Part shown: positions 17,142-27,600 of the stretch, piece after piece | Layout of the letters: every line of letters starts with the position of its first letter | Numbering within the stretch: position 1 is the first letter of the stretch | Assembly: GCA_013361335.1 (NCBI GenBank) | Contig: JABFYH010000019.1 | Location: 1 to 60,149, forward strand | From: Gemmatimonadaceae bacterium | Lineage (GTDB): Bacteria; Gemmatimonadota; Gemmatimonadetes; Gemmatimonadales; Gemmatimonadaceae | DNA length: 60,149 bases | Direction of reading: 5' to 3' | The notes under the pieces: generated by a model | Seen by the model: only the letters and a program-made list of their open reading frames with translations | The model's database searches: none | Told to the model about the DNA's origin: nothing | Position numbers and translations under genes: made by a program

Positions 17142-18455
17142 ATGTCGCTCTCTCGACGCTCGGCTGGGTCGTCCTCGGCGCGCATGTTCGGCGCCCTGCT
17201 CCTTACGGCCGCGGCTGCCTGCGCGCGGACGCCCGTCACGCCGGAGCCCGTGCCCGCCCGCACTCCCGTTCTCGTCATCCCGACGCCCGGCCCACCGCCG
17301 CCGCGTCTTCCCACCGTCGTGGGCCTGATGCCCGCGCATCCGACGACCGTCGGCATGGACTCCACGCTGCCGGCGCGGCTCGACAGCATCGTCCGCGTCG
17401 CCATCGCCGAGGGCGCCGCGCCTGGCGCGACCGTCGCGGTTGGACGGTACGGACGGCTCGTCCACCTCAAGGGCTACGGCACCCTCGACTACACCGCCGG
17501 CTCCCCGGTCGTCGACGCCAACACCATCTACGATCTCGCCTCGCTCACCAAGGTGATCGCCACGACCACGTCGGCGATGATCCTCGAGGAAACCGGCAAG
17601 CTCGATCTCGACAGGACCGTGCGCACGTACCTGCCCGAGTTCGACGCGGCGGACAAGGCGGCGGTCACCGTGCGAATGCTCCTCACCCACACCGGTGGCC
17701 TCGAGGCCGGCGCGCCCCTCTACCGGCAGGCGCGGGGGCGCGCCGAGTACCTCAAGGAGATCAACGCCCGCCCGGTGGCCTATCCCCCCGGCAGTCAGAC
17801 GGTGTACAGCGACTGGGACATGGTCGTGCTCCAGGCCGTCATCGAGCGTGTCGCCGGGATGTCGCTCGACAACTTCGCCGACGGCCACCTGTTCAAGCCG
17901 CTCGGCATGAGCGATACCCGATTCGCGCCGGACACCAACGACCGCGCCTACCGGCAGCGCATTGCGCCGACCACGGCGGACGAGCTGCGGGGCGGTCCCC
18001 TCCAGGGCGTCGTGCACGACGCCAACGCGTGGGCGATGGGTGGCGTCTCGGGACATGCCGGCCTGTTCTCCACCGCGCGCGACATCGCCATCTTCGCGCA
18101 ATGTCTGCTCGATGGCGGGACGTACGCCAACGTGCGGATCGTCGCGCCCCAGACGGTCGCGCGGTGGACGTCGCGTCAGACCGGCCTCGCCAGCCGCGCC
18201 CTCGGGTGGGACACCCCGGCGCCGGCGTCGAGCGCGGGCCGCTACTTCTCTCCGCGCAGCTTCGGCCATACCGGCTTCACCGGCACCTCGCTCTGGATCG
18301 ATCCCGAGCGCGGGATGTTCGTCGTCCTGTTGATGAACCGGGTCAACTCACGCGGCGAGGCGACGCGCCACACCCAGCTCCGCCGCGACGTCTCCGACGC
18401 CGTCCAGCGTGCCGTGCTCGATGCGCCGCTGGTGGAGTGGGAAGCGCTGCGCTAG
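17142..18455 (+). CDS. Class C beta-lactamase-like serine hydrolase, lipoprotein
   Basis: A ~437-residue serine hydrolase of the beta-lactamase/penicillin-binding (AmpC, EstB) family. The N-terminus has a lipobox, LLTAAAAC-A, followed by a Pro-rich linker. Active site: SxxK as SLTK (~132), the YxN position as Tyr-Ser-Asp (TVYSDWDMV, ~220) and the KTG position as HTG in SFGHTGFTG (~375). The Asp and HTG variants are common in esterases and D-aminopeptidases of the family and argue against a true beta-lactamase. ATG 17142 fits best; an ATG at 17184 would also keep the lipobox. Substrate unknown. Confidence 0.85.
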   Translation: MSLSRRSAGSSSARMFGALLLTAAAACARTPVTPEPVPARTPVLVIPTPGPPPPRLPTVVGLMPAHPTTVGMDSTLPARLDSIVRVAIAEGAAPGATVAVGRYGRLVHLKGYGTLDYTAGSPVVDANTIYDLASLTKVIATTTSAMILEETGKLDLDRTVRTYLPEFDAADKAAVTVRMLLTHTGGLEAGAPLYRQARGRAEYLKEINARPVAYPPGSQTVYSDWDMVVLQAVIERVAGMSLDNFADGHLFKPLGMSDTRFAPDTNDRAYRQRIAPTTADELRGGPLQGVVHDANAWAMGGVSGHAGLFSTARDIAIFAQCLLDGGTYANVRIVAPQTVARWTSRQTGLASRALGWDTPAPASSAGRYFSPRSFGHTGFTGTSLWIDPERGMFVVLLMNRVNSRGEATRHTQLRRDVSDAVQRAVLDAPLVEWEALR

Positions 18456-18479
18456 CCAGACCGTCCGACCGTCCGACCG
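18456..18479. repeat. Octamer tandem repeat between convergent genes
   Basis: The whole 24-bp gap between two convergent stop codons is built of the unit CCGTCCGA repeated about three times (GACCGTCCGACCGTCCGACC). It belongs to the set of 7-8 bp arrays next to stop codons seen elsewhere in the window. Confidence 0.6.
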
Positions 18480-21400
18480 TCACTCCGGAGCGACGAACCG
18501 CTTCCCGGGCAGTCGTTCCGCCATGTCCTTGAGCGCGGTGAAGCGCGCCGAGAGGGGCACGAACTGCTGGAGCGCGGGGTGCGCGCCGAAGCGGTGCACC
18601 ACGTCCCAGGTGCTCGGGTCGCGCTCCGCCAGCGTGGCCGCGCAGTCGGCCACCAGCCACGCGGCCGCGTACACGTCCATCGGCTCGAGACGCTCGACGG
18701 CCATATGGAACCGCTTGTGCGCGGCGTCGAAGCGGCCCGCGAGGGCGTCGATCCGGATCGCCAGCGACTCGAGCAGCTCACGTCCCTGGAACCACCAGTC
18801 CGTCCGGCCGGCGAAGATCCGATAGGCCGCGTCGAGTGCCGCATGCGCCGCCGGCACCGTGTCCAGGCGCAGCGCGGCCAGCCCCGCGCCGGCATGCGCG
18901 CCAACGGCGATGTCCTCCGCCCCCAGCTGTTCGGCGAGGGTCGACGTCTCGCGGTAGATGCGCGCGGACTCCACCGCGTCGCCGCGCTCGCGCTCGAGGT
19001 TGCCGAGGTTGTACAGCGAGATGAGCCGGTGCGCGTTGTTGCGGAGCGTCGTGTAGAGCCGCAGCGCCTCCTGCAGCGCCTCGTGCGCCGAATCGAAGTC
19101 ACCGCTGCGCAAGCCGATCACGCCGAGATTCACCGAGGCGTTCGCCGCCACGTCCAGCGTCTGCGCGTCGCGCGCGAGCGTCAGCGCGGCGCGGAACGCT
19201 TCGGCGCCACCCTGGTCGTCCCGCGAGCGCATCCGCGCCGCGCCGAGCGACAGGAAGGCGCGCGCTTCCATCGCGCGGTCGCCGCGGCTGCGGGCGCGCT
19301 CGATCAGCTTGAGCACCAGCGTGCCGACGTCGTCCGGACGGACCATCAGCAGGGTGTTCACCAGACGGTGCATCGCCTCCAGCGAGAGCGCCTCGTCCCC
19401 GTTCTCTTCGGCGATCCGCAGCGCTCCCTCGGCGATCCGCACGGCGTCCTCGGTCTCGCCCGTGCGCACGAGCGTCTGCGCGAGCAGCATGCGCGTCTGC
19501 ACGATGTCGGCGCAGCTCCCCACCTTCTCCGCCGTCGCCAGCAGCTCGCGGCACTCCATCGCCGACTCGCGCGCGCCCTGACCGAGCTTCACCCGCGCCT
19601 GGAGGCGGCGCAGCTCCACGGGCACCGCCTGGCTCGGCTTGCTCATGAACGTCGGCGATGCCAGGATCGCGTCGCAGGACCGCTCCACGTCGCCCCAGCG
19701 GCCTGACTGCTCGGCGGCGCGGGCGATCTCGTCGTGCACGGCCACCCGCTCGTCGTCGGTCTGCGCATGCTGCAGCGCATGGCGGAGGAACTCGGCCGCC
19801 TCGTCCAGGGCGTACAGCCCCATCGCGCGGGAGGCGGCGCGGCGGCACCAGGCGTACGCCTTGGCGGAGTTGCCGCTCCGCGCGTAGTGCGACGCGATGC
19901 GGTCGATTGCGTTGGGCGAGCGGACGGCGAGGACGTCGGCGATCTGCTCGTGCTTCACGCGCTGGCGCGCCGGGCTCACCGAGTGCAGCACCGCGTCGAT
20001 CAGCAACGCGTGCGCGAACTGATAGGTGTCGTCGTCGTGCTCGCGCGCCGGTTCGATCACCGAGGTCGCCAGGCCGGCGTCGATCGCGTCGAGTACCGTG
20101 TCCATCGTCACCCCTGCCGCCTCCGCCAGCAGCGGCAGCGGGAAGGTCCGCCCGATGGCCGCTGCAGTGACGAGGATCTTCGTCGCTTCCGGCGTGAGCC
20201 GCGACAGCCGGCGGCCCACGAGGTCGGTCATCCCCGCCGGCAGCGAGAGCGCGCTCGGGATCGTCCACGTCCACGTGTTGCCCGCGTAGGTGAAGACGTT
20301 CTCCTCGGCCATCGTGCGCAGCAGCTGCATGACGAGGAAGGGATTGCCTTCGGTGTGGCGCAGGACGTAGTCGAGGAGATCGTCGCCGAGATCCGAGCGG
20401 TGCAGCGCGCCCTGCAGCCACTCGCGCACTTCCGCGGCGGTGAGCCGCTCGATGCGCAGCTCGCGCACCCGCTCGTCGCGGGAGAGCCGCTGGCGGCGTT
20501 CGCGCACCGGTCCGTACGCCGCCTCTTCGCTGCGGATCGTGAGGGCGATGCAGACCCGCTCGGTGGCGAGCTGCGCGAGCACGTACTCGAGCGCGTCCCA
20601 GCTCGCCGTGTCCGCCCAGTGCATGTCTTCGAGCACGATCGTCAGCGGCCGCGCCTCGCTCGCCCCGCGCAGATACGCCACCAGCTCCTCGAGCAGGCGG
20701 TGGCCCTGCAGTGGATCGAGCTGCGCCGGCATCGAGGTGGCCGGCGTGCCCGACCGCAGGGGCGTGAGCAGGCGGGCGAGCAGCGGCCATGGGCGCGCCG
20801 GCGCGATCCCCAGCTCGTAGATCCCGGAGAGCGCTTCCGCCCACACGCCGAACGGGGGACGGCTCTCGCTTTCCATCGCGCGACCGGTGACCATCACGGC
20901 GCCGCGCAGCCGCACTTCCGGCAGCAGCTGGCGCACGAGCGTGGACTTGCCGACACCGGCCTCGCCGATCACCAGGCGGGCCTGCGGCGTCCCATGCGCG
21001 CTCTGGTCGAGCGCGGTCACCAGCGAGCGCAGCTCGTTGGCGCGGCCGACGAAGCGGTTGAGCACCAGCTGCGGCGCGCCCTGGCTCTCCATCCCCGCCA
21101 CGACGACCTTGTCGCGCCCCTCGCGCTTGGCCTCGAAGAGCGCGCGGTCGGCGGCGGAGAACATCGCCTCGAAGCTCTCGCCATGCTGCGGCGCGGTCGC
21201 GACGCCCACGGAGAGTGTCACGCTCATCGAGCGCTCCGGCGAATCGCGCAGCGGGATCGGCAGCTCGGCGGTGGTGCGCCGGATCTCCTCGGCGATCGCG
21301 CGGCCGCCGTCCGCATCCAGCCCGGGCAGCAGGATCACGAACTCGTCGCCGGCGTAGCGGCCCACGTACTGGCCCGGCCGGAGCTGCTCGCGGATCACCC

Positions 21401-23285
21401 CCACGACGAGCCGGAGGGCATCGTCGCCGGCGAGGTGGCCGTAGGTGTCGTTCACCGACTTGAACTGGTCGACGTCCACCACCAGCAGCGTCACGGGCGC
21501 CCCGGTGCGGCGACGCTCCGCCAGCACGGCCGTGATGACGTTGGTGAACGCGCGGCGCACCAGCGCGCCCGTGAGATCGTCCTCCTCGCTCACCGTCACC
21601 GCGCCGTTCTTGCCGGAGCGGCGCACGGGCATGGCGCGCTGCGCCGCGGCGGGCGCGTTCACCGTTCCGCGGCGGACCATCTCCTCGAACTTCACGAAGA
21701 GCTGCGGGTCGAACTGCTTCCCGACCTCGCGGCGCATGATCTCGATCGCCTCGAGCTGCGAGAAGGCGCGCTTGTAGCTGCGCTCCGTCGTCAGCGCGTC
21801 GTAGACGTCGGCGACGCAGAGGATGCGCGCCGGCAGCGGGATCGCGTCCCCGACCAGCCCGTCCGGATAGCCCTTGCCGTCCCACCGTTCATGGTGGCTG
21901 CGCACCATCGGCGACACGTCCCAGGGGAACTGCACGTCGGCCAGCATCTGCTCGCCCGCTTCCGGGTGCTTGCGCACCAGCGCCCACTCTTCGTCCGTGA
22001 GCTTGCCCGGCTTGTTGAGCACCTCGGCTGGCACGATCAGCTTGCCGACGTCGTGCAGCAGCGCGCCGATGCGGAACCAGAAGAGCGAGTTCTCGTCGAG
22101 GCCGGCCTTCGCCGCCAGCGCGCCGGCCAGATCCGCCACGCGCTCGCAGTGACCCTGGGTATGGATGTCCTTCGATTCGATCGATTCGCCCCACTTCCGC
22201 ACGACGTCGAGGAAGTCGCCCTCGAGGCGTGCCATCCGGCGGCCCACGTCGGCCAGCTCGTGGCGAGCTCTGAGCTGCGTGAAGCAGGAGTGCGCGCGGT
22301 TGAGCGCCTGCAGCGTCTCGCGGTTCCGGCCGAGGCGCCCATACAGCTCGGCCAGCTCGCGGTTGCTGTCGCCCTCGAGGGCGAGGTCGTTCGCCGCGGC
22401 GGCCATCGTGCGCGCGTTCAACAGGTGCTCTTCGGCCGCGGCCAGGTCGCCGGTCTCGCGGGCGATGATGCCGTACACCTTTTCCGCCTCGCCGTTGGCG
22501 CGGGCATCGTCCAGATGCTCGGCGAGCGCCATCGCGCGGTCGCAGCGGCGCTTCGCCTCGGCAAAATCGCGCTTCTCGATCTGGAGCGCGGCGGAGTTCA
22601 CCTCGAGCTGGATGCGCGTCGAGAGGCCGCCCAGCGCGTTGGCGATCGTGAGCGCCTCGCTGAAGGCGTCGTCGGCCGCGTCGTGGCGGCCGAGCGCCAT
22701 GTTCGCCATCCCCAGGTTGTTGAGGGCGACGAGGATGTTGTCGAGGAGCGAGTAGAGCCGGCCGTGCGCCAGCGCGTCCTGGTAGTAGCGGAGCGCCTCC
22801 CGGAAGTCGCCGCGGATGCTCGCGAGGGTCCCGAGGTTGGTCATCACGTCGACCTGGAGCCGCGGATCGGTGGTGCTCGTCCCGCGCTCCAGCGCCTCGT
22901 GGAAGAGCTGTTCGGCGTGGTCCAGGTCGCCTTGCCGCCAGCGAACCGCGGCCAGCACGTTGAGGGCGTGGCCGAGGGCGTTCCGCTCGTCACCCAGCTC
23001 GGCCGTCGCCACCGCGGCCGTGGCGCAATCCTCGGCGGCCTGGTAGTCGGCGTCCACCTCGTACGACCGCGCGATCCAGCGCAGCAGCATCGAGGCGAGC
23101 GACGGTGAGGGCGTCGTGAGACTGCGGAGGGCCTGCTCGTAGAGGGTGCGGGCCTCCCCTCGGCGACCGAGCTTGTCGAGTGCCCTCGCGTCTTCGATCA
23201 GGGCGCGTGTGGACGGATGCTCCGCCGGGGATTCCACCAGGCGGAGGTGTACGGCGCGCGCGGTGCTGTCGGAGGACGATGCCAC
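18480..23285 (-). CDS. TPR-HD-GYP-GGDEF-STAND ATPase-TPR signalling protein, copy 1
   Basis: A ~1601-residue soluble multidomain protein. Order: N-terminal TPRs (~20-360); HD-GYP c-di-GMP phosphodiesterase with GALLHDVGKL (~412) and HHERWDGKGYPDGL (~467); GGDEF diguanylate cyclase with DVDQFKSVNDTYGH and RYAGDEFVILLPG (~645); STAND/AAA_16 ATPase with Walker A GEAGVGKSTL (~775) and Walker B LEDMHWAD (~888); C-terminal TPRs (~1080-1550). The cyclase signature is AGDEF, which can be active; no RxxD inhibitory site is at the usual place. No membrane segment is seen. GTG 23285 is chosen because the paralogue at 24608-29455 begins at the matching GTG; the frame is open to 23360. No Shine-Dalgarno is obvious. 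It is preceded by a lipoprotein gene and a peptide gene on the same strand. Confidence 0.9.
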   Translation of the reverse strand: MASSSDSTARAVHLRLVESPAEHPSTRALIEDARALDKLGRRGEARTLYEQALRSLTTPSPSLASMLLRWIARSYEVDADYQAAEDCATAAVATAELGDERNALGHALNVLAAVRWRQGDLDHAEQLFHEALERGTSTTDPRLQVDVMTNLGTLASIRGDFREALRYYQDALAHGRLYSLLDNILVALNNLGMANMALGRHDAADDAFSEALTIANALGGLSTRIQLEVNSAALQIEKRDFAEAKRRCDRAMALAEHLDDARANGEAEKVYGIIARETGDLAAAEEHLLNARTMAAAANDLALEGDSNRELAELYGRLGRNRETLQALNRAHSCFTQLRARHELADVGRRMARLEGDFLDVVRKWGESIESKDIHTQGHCERVADLAGALAAKAGLDENSLFWFRIGALLHDVGKLIVPAEVLNKPGKLTDEEWALVRKHPEAGEQMLADVQFPWDVSPMVRSHHERWDGKGYPDGLVGDAIPLPARILCVADVYDALTTERSYKRAFSQLEAIEIMRREVGKQFDPQLFVKFEEMVRRGTVNAPAAAQRAMPVRRSGKNGAVTVSEEDDLTGALVRRAFTNVITAVLAERRRTGAPVTLLVVDVDQFKSVNDTYGHLAGDDALRLVVGVIREQLRPGQYVGRYAGDEFVILLPGLDADGGRAIAEEIRRTTAELPIPLRDSPERSMSVTLSVGVATAPQHGESFEAMFSAADRALFEAKREGRDKVVVAGMESQGAPQLVLNRFVGRANELRSLVTALDQSAHGTPQARLVIGEAGVGKSTLVRQLLPEVRLRGAVMVTGRAMESESRPPFGVWAEALSGIYELGIAPARPWPLLARLLTPLRSGTPATSMPAQLDPLQGHRLLEELVAYLRGASEARPLTIVLEDMHWADTASWDALEYVLAQLATERVCIALTIRSEEAAYGPVRERRQRLSRDERVRELRIERLTAAEVREWLQGALHRSDLGDDLLDYVLRHTEGNPFLVMQLLRTMAEENVFTYAGNTWTWTIPSALSLPAGMTDLVGRRLSRLTPEATKILVTAAAIGRTFPLPLLAEAAGVTMDTVLDAIDAGLATSVIEPAREHDDDTYQFAHALLIDAVLHSVSPARQRVKHEQIADVLAVRSPNAIDRIASHYARSGNSAKAYAWCRRAASRAMGLYALDEAAEFLRHALQHAQTDDERVAVHDEIARAAEQSGRWGDVERSCDAILASPTFMSKPSQAVPVELRRLQARVKLGQGARESAMECRELLATAEKVGSCADIVQTRMLLAQTLVRTGETEDAVRIAEGALRIAEENGDEALSLEAMHRLVNTLLMVRPDDVGTLVLKLIERARSRGDRAMEARAFLSLGAARMRSRDDQGGAEAFRAALTLARDAQTLDVAANASVNLGVIGLRSGDFDSAHEALQEALRLYTTLRNNAHRLISLYNLGNLERERGDAVESARIYRETSTLAEQLGAEDIAVGAHAGAGLAALRLDTVPAAHAALDAAYRIFAGRTDWWFQGRELLESLAIRIDALAGRFDAAHKRFHMAVERLEPMDVYAAAWLVADCAATLAERDPSTWDVVHRFGAHPALQQFVPLSARFTALKDMAERLPGKRFVAPE

Positions 23286-23363
23286 GGAAAGGCACCCAGC
23301 TCGGAGGGGGTGGAGCGTCAGTGTCCGGCGGGCCGCGGAGGAGGCGGCACCGCCAGACACTGA

Positions 23364-23385
23364 ACGGCCCGCTCGCGCGGGCCGT
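23364..23385 (-). terminator. GC hairpin ahead of giant signalling gene 1
   Basis: A 9-bp stem ACGGCCCGC (23364-23372) pairs with GCGGGCCGT (23377-23385) around a 4-base loop, 19 bp after the peptide-gene stop and ~80 bp before the GTG of the large gene. There is no U-tract in the minus direction. Partial termination or mRNA processing between the small and large genes is inferred; a comparable hairpin sits at the same place in the second cassette. Confidence 0.4.
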
Positions 23386-23404
23386 CAGCGTTCAGGTACT
23401 AGAC

Positions 23405-23560
23405 TCAGCTAGAGGCCACGATGTAACCAGACCGGGCCCCGTTGGCCGCGACCCGAACCGTGGTCTTTCCCGCCGAAGCTTTCTGCCCTGCCATCGCTGG
23501 CAAGCTCGCTGCTCCGGCCAACACTGCGACGCAGAGCGTCAATGCGATGCGACGAATCAT
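23405..23560 (-). CDS. Small secreted peptide (51 aa)
   Basis: An ATG-initiated frame of 51 codons. MIRRIALTLCVAVLAGAASL is a clear signal peptide with cleavage near PAMAG, leaving a mature peptide of ~27 residues, KASAGKTTVRVAANGARSG plus YIVASS. There is no cysteine in the mature part. It lies between the lipoprotein gene and the giant signalling gene, all on the minus strand, and has no counterpart in the second cassette. The end SGYIV resembles SGFIV/SGYFV at the end of the two lipoproteins. No family is recognised. Confidence 0.6.
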   Translation of the reverse strand: MIRRIALTLCVAVLAGAASLPAMAGQKASAGKTTVRVAANGARSGYIVASS

Positions 23561-23635
23561 GTGTGGGCTCCCGTACGGCAGTACACGTCTTCGCGTACCG
23601 CCCGTCAAGTGAGGATCAAGGAAGGAGACAGCGGT

Positions 23636-24292
23636 TTAGAACACAGTGAGCGTGGCATCGACCGTGTCCGTGAGGGACAGGACGATGAAACCGCTGAAGT
23701 GCTTGATCCGACGGAAGACCACCCGATTGACGAGGTCGACGTTGGACGTGACACTCGGATCGTTGACGGACTCGTCCACGCAGCCGGTGGCGTTGCAGTA
23801 CTTCACCGTGCGGCTGGCGTCGAGCGTCGCGTCGTTGGTGACATACAGGTACAGCCCCACCGAGGCGTCCGGGCTGAACCGCAGCGCCGGCTCGAAGTCC
23901 ACGCTCGGGTGATCGGTCGCGGCGTTACGCACCACCGCGGTGACCGTGAACGTGTCCCGCTGGAGCGCGCAGCTGTCGTTCCAGTACGCCGGGCCGTAGC
24001 TCGTGCTGGCCAGATCGCACACGGCGTTCGCCGGGATGTCGAGGTGGCTCGCGCCGAGCTGCAGCGCCTGCGGCTGCGACGGGTCGATCAGGAACGTGTA
24101 CGTGCCGTCAGCGACGCCAACGAGCGCCTTCTGGGCCGGCGTCGGCGTGAACGGCGACGTCCGCAGCGCGGACGTCTGCTGCAGCGCGGCCGGCTTGATG
24201 CTGTCGCCGGCGCAGGCCGTCAGCAGCACGCCGACGACGGCGAGCAGGGCGAGGTTCGAAATTCGGTAGCGAGCCATCATCGGCAATCGCAT
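23636..24292 (-). CDS. Cassette lipoprotein, copy 1
   Basis: A 218-residue lipoprotein of no family I know. The lipobox is LLTAC-A, near residue 26, and the mature part is predicted to be beta-rich. It is homologous to the product of 29567-30202: shared features are FLIDPSQP, LDIPANAVCD, SCALQRDTFTVTA, RFSPDAS, YCNATGCVDE and VVFRRIKHFSGF. Four cysteines align between the two mature proteins, allowing two disulfides. The KHFSGF end recalls C-terminal motifs of ZU5/Ig-like exported proteins, which is only a suggestion. ATG 24292 has GAGAGGA upstream. The C-terminus runs ~15 residues past that motif, unlike copy 2. It is the first gene of its cassette; sensing or envelope signalling is inferred from the linked gene. 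Confidence 0.8.
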   Translation of the reverse strand: MRLPMMARYRISNLALLAVVGVLLTACAGDSIKPAALQQTSALRTSPFTPTPAQKALVGVADGTYTFLIDPSQPQALQLGASHLDIPANAVCDLASTSYGPAYWNDSCALQRDTFTVTAVVRNAATDHPSVDFEPALRFSPDASVGLYLYVTNDATLDASRTVKYCNATGCVDESVNDPSVTSNVDLVNRVVFRRIKHFSGFIVLSLTDTVDATLTVF

Positions 24293-24607
24293 CGGGTCCT
24301 CTCGAGCGTGAGCTCAGCGTAAGGGGGAATTCGCGTGATCACCACGTGATGCCTGCACCTTCGTGGCGCTACCGCCTTTGGCAATGCCGAGGCCATTTGG
24401 TGAGCTCTGCAGTTGCCGTCAAACTGACTGTCTCCTGGGGGCAACTCGCCCCGATTCGGGCATCCTGTCCAGTCCGTTCCGCTGTCTTGACCGAGTGCTT
24501 CATCTGCAAACCATCGTGCAATTCGCAACGTTTCGTGCATCCTGCAACATCGAAAATCGGCTAAGTCCCCATTCTCCGCATCGACTCGGTCAGCTGGATA
24601 CAAATTG
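24293..24607 (-). promoter_or_regulatory. Upstream region of cassette 1
   Basis: A 315-bp gap with no convincing gene, visibly more AT-rich than its surroundings. It holds ATCGTGCAA (24513-24521) running into ATTCGCA (24521-24527), two words that recur upstream of the second lipoprotein, and a further TTTCGTGCA at 24531. Near the gene are the palindrome GTGATCAC (24336-24343) and an adjacent CACGTG. Probably the promoter/operator of the lipoprotein-peptide-giant operon; I cannot place -35 and -10 boxes confidently. Confidence 0.4.
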
Positions 24608-27600
24608 TCATGCCGACAGGTGCGGTGTATCAATTGTCGACGGTTGGACGAATGGGCCACTGGATCGGCCATTGGAGGGCCGGTCGGCCAGGTCCCGCAG
24701 GGCCGTGAAACGGGCCGCCAGCGGCACGTAATCCTGGACCGATGGGTGGGCCGCAAACCGGTTCACGACCCGCCACACCCCGGCGTCCTGCCCCGCCAGC
24801 TCCGCGGCACAGTCCGCAACCATCCAGGCAGCGGGATACACCTCCAGCATCTCCAGCCGCGACACGGCCGAATGGAAGCGTCGGCGGGCCCCGGCGACGT
24901 CCCCGTCCAGGGCCGCGATCCGGACCTCGAGCGACTCGTACAGCTCCCGACCCTGGAACCACCAGTCCACCCGCTGCCCTAGCGCCTGCCGGGCCGCCGC
25001 GAGCGCGTCCCGCGCCACCGGGGGGCGCTGGAGACGCAACGCGGCCAACCCGACCCCGGCATGGGCGCCGATCAGGATGTCGGCCGCGCCGAGCTGCTCT
25101 GCCAGCGCGACCGTCTCCTCGTAGATCGCCAACGCCGCTTCAGCGTCGCCACGCTCGCGCTCGAGGTTCGCGAGGTTGTACAGGGCGATCAGCCGATTGG
25201 TGTTGCTCCGGAGCGTCGTGTACAGCCGCAGCGCATCCTGGCAGGCGTCGTACGCCGCCACGAAGTCGCCGCGCCGGAGGTCGCTGACGCCCAGGTTCAT
25301 CGAGGCGTTCGCCGCCACGTCCAGCGCATGCGCCTCGCGGGCGACGGCGAGCGCGGCACGGAACGCCTCGGCGCCCGACCGCTCGTCTCGGGTCCGGGTC
25401 CGCGCCACGCCGAGCGACAGCAGGGCACGCGCTTCGAGCGCGCGATCGCGGCGGCTGCGCGCGCCCGCCACCAGACGGAGCAGCAGGTCCACCGCCTCGA
25501 TCGGGCGCACGTTGTTGAGCGTGACCGCCAACCGCAGCGTCGCTTCGCCGGCGAGCGCTTCATCGCCGCAGACGTCGGCGAGCTGCACGGACTGCTCGGC
25601 GATGCGAATGGCGTCGTCCGTCTGCCCCATCCGCGTGAGCGCCTGAACCAGCACGGAGCGGATCTGCACCATGTCGGCACAGCTGCCGAGCCGCTCGGCG
25701 ACCGCCAGCATCTCCCGGCATTCGAGCTCGGTCTCCCGGGCGCCGAGGCCGAGGCGGACCCGGGCCTGCAGCCGCCGCTGTTGCGCCGGCAGCGCGCGCG
25801 AGAAGGCGTTCGCCAGGACGGGCGACGCGAGCATCGTGTCGCACCAGCGCTCCACGTCCGCCCACCGCCCCGACAGCTCGGCGGCGCGCGCCAGCTCATC
25901 GTACGCCGCTACCCGTTGCTCCTCGGTGCCGGCATGGGCGAGGGCGAGCTTGAGGAAATCGGTCGCCTCGTCGAGCGCGTAGAGCGACATCGCCCGTGCC
26001 GCCGCGCTGCGGCACCACGTGTACGCCTGTGCCGCATCGCCGCTGAGCGCGTAGTGCGACGCGACCTGGTCCACCGCCTGAGGGGTGCGCGTGGCCAGCA
26101 GGTCGGCGATGCGGCGGTGCGTGAGCCGCTGTCGCGCCGGACTCACCGAGCGCATCATGGCATCCATCAGCAGCGCGTGCGCGAACTGATAGGTGTCGTC
26201 GTCGCGATCATGGGCCGGCTCCAGCACCGACGTCGCCAGACCGCTGTCGACGGCATCGAGCACGGCGTCCATCGGCACATCGGCCGCCGCGGCGAGCAGA
26301 TCGAGCCGGAACGACCGCCCGATCGCCGCGGCCGTTACCAGGATACGGTGCGCGTCGTTCGGCAGCCGAGCGAGCCGTCGGCCCACGAGATCCGACATCC
26401 CCGCCGGAAGGGCGAGGGTCGCGGGAATCGTCCATACCCACGCGCTGCCGCTGTAGCTGAACACCCGCTCCTCGACCATGGTGCGCAGCAACTGCATCAC
26501 GAGGAACGGATTACCCTCCGTGTGCCGGAGCACGAACTCGAGCAGGTCGTCCCCCAGCTCGCTGCGATGCAGGGCAGCCTGCAGCCACTCCCGCACCTCG
26601 GCCGCCGTGAGCCGCTCGATGTGCAGCTCGCGGATGCGCTCGTCGCGCGAGAGCCGGCGCCGACGCTCGCGCACGACCCCGTAAGTGGCCTCCTCGCTCC
26701 GCAGCGTCACCGCGATGAACACGCGCTCCGTGGCGAGCTGCGAGAGGACGTACTCGAGCGCGTCCCAGCTCGCGGTGTCCGCCCAGTGCATGTCCTCGAG
26801 CACCAGCGTGAGCGGACGGACTTCGCTCGTCGCCCGGAGGAAGCCGACGAGCTCCTGAAGCAGCTGGTGGCCGTGGCTGGGATCGAGGGGCGGCAGGGGC
26901 ACCGCCCCGGTCGTGCCCCGGAGCGCGGGAACGAGCCGCTCGAGCAGCGGCCAGGGCCGCGGCGGGGCGAGCCCCATCTCGTGGAGCCCCAGCACCAGCT
27001 CCGCCCACGGGCCGAAGGGGGGACGGCTCTCGCTCTCGAGCGCGCGGCCCGTCACCATCGCGGCGCCACGGAGGCGCACCTCCGGCAGGAGCTGCCGCAC
27101 GAGCGTGGACTTGCCCACCCCCGCTTCTCCGATCACGAGGCGTCCCTGTGGCCCGATGCGACCGCTGTCGTCCAGCGCCGAGACGAGGGCGCGCAGCTCC
27201 GCGCCGCGCCCGACGAATCGGCTGAACGCAAGCTGAGGCGGGCCCTCGTTCCCCGCGCCGGCCATCACGACCGCGTCGCGCCCGGCGCGCTTGGCCTCGA
27301 ACAGCGCGCGGTCGGCCGACGTGAACAGCGCCTCGAACGTTTCGCCGTGCAGCGGAGCGGTGGCGATGCCGATCGAGAGGGTGACCGACATGGACTGCAC
27401 CGTGGGCTCGCGCAGCGGGATCGGCATCGCCGCCGCGATGCTGCGAACCTGCTCGGCCAGCGCGCGGGCCGCCTCGGCGTCGAACCCGGGCAGCAGCACC
27501 ACGAACTCGTCGCCGGCGTAGCGGCCCACGTACTGGCCCGGTCGGAGCTGGTCGCGGATCACGCCGACCACCAGGCGGAGCGCGTCGTCGCCGGCGAGGT

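Noticed and set aside
17142-18455. Calling the serine hydrolase a true antibiotic beta-lactamase
   Set aside because: YSD replaces YxN and HTG replaces KTG; these variants are typical of esterases and peptidases of the family, so resistance is not supported.
19734-23108. A 1124-codon plus-strand frame opposite giant gene 1
   Set aside because: Same reason: low-complexity His/Arg/Gln composition, no motifs, full overlap with a well-supported gene.
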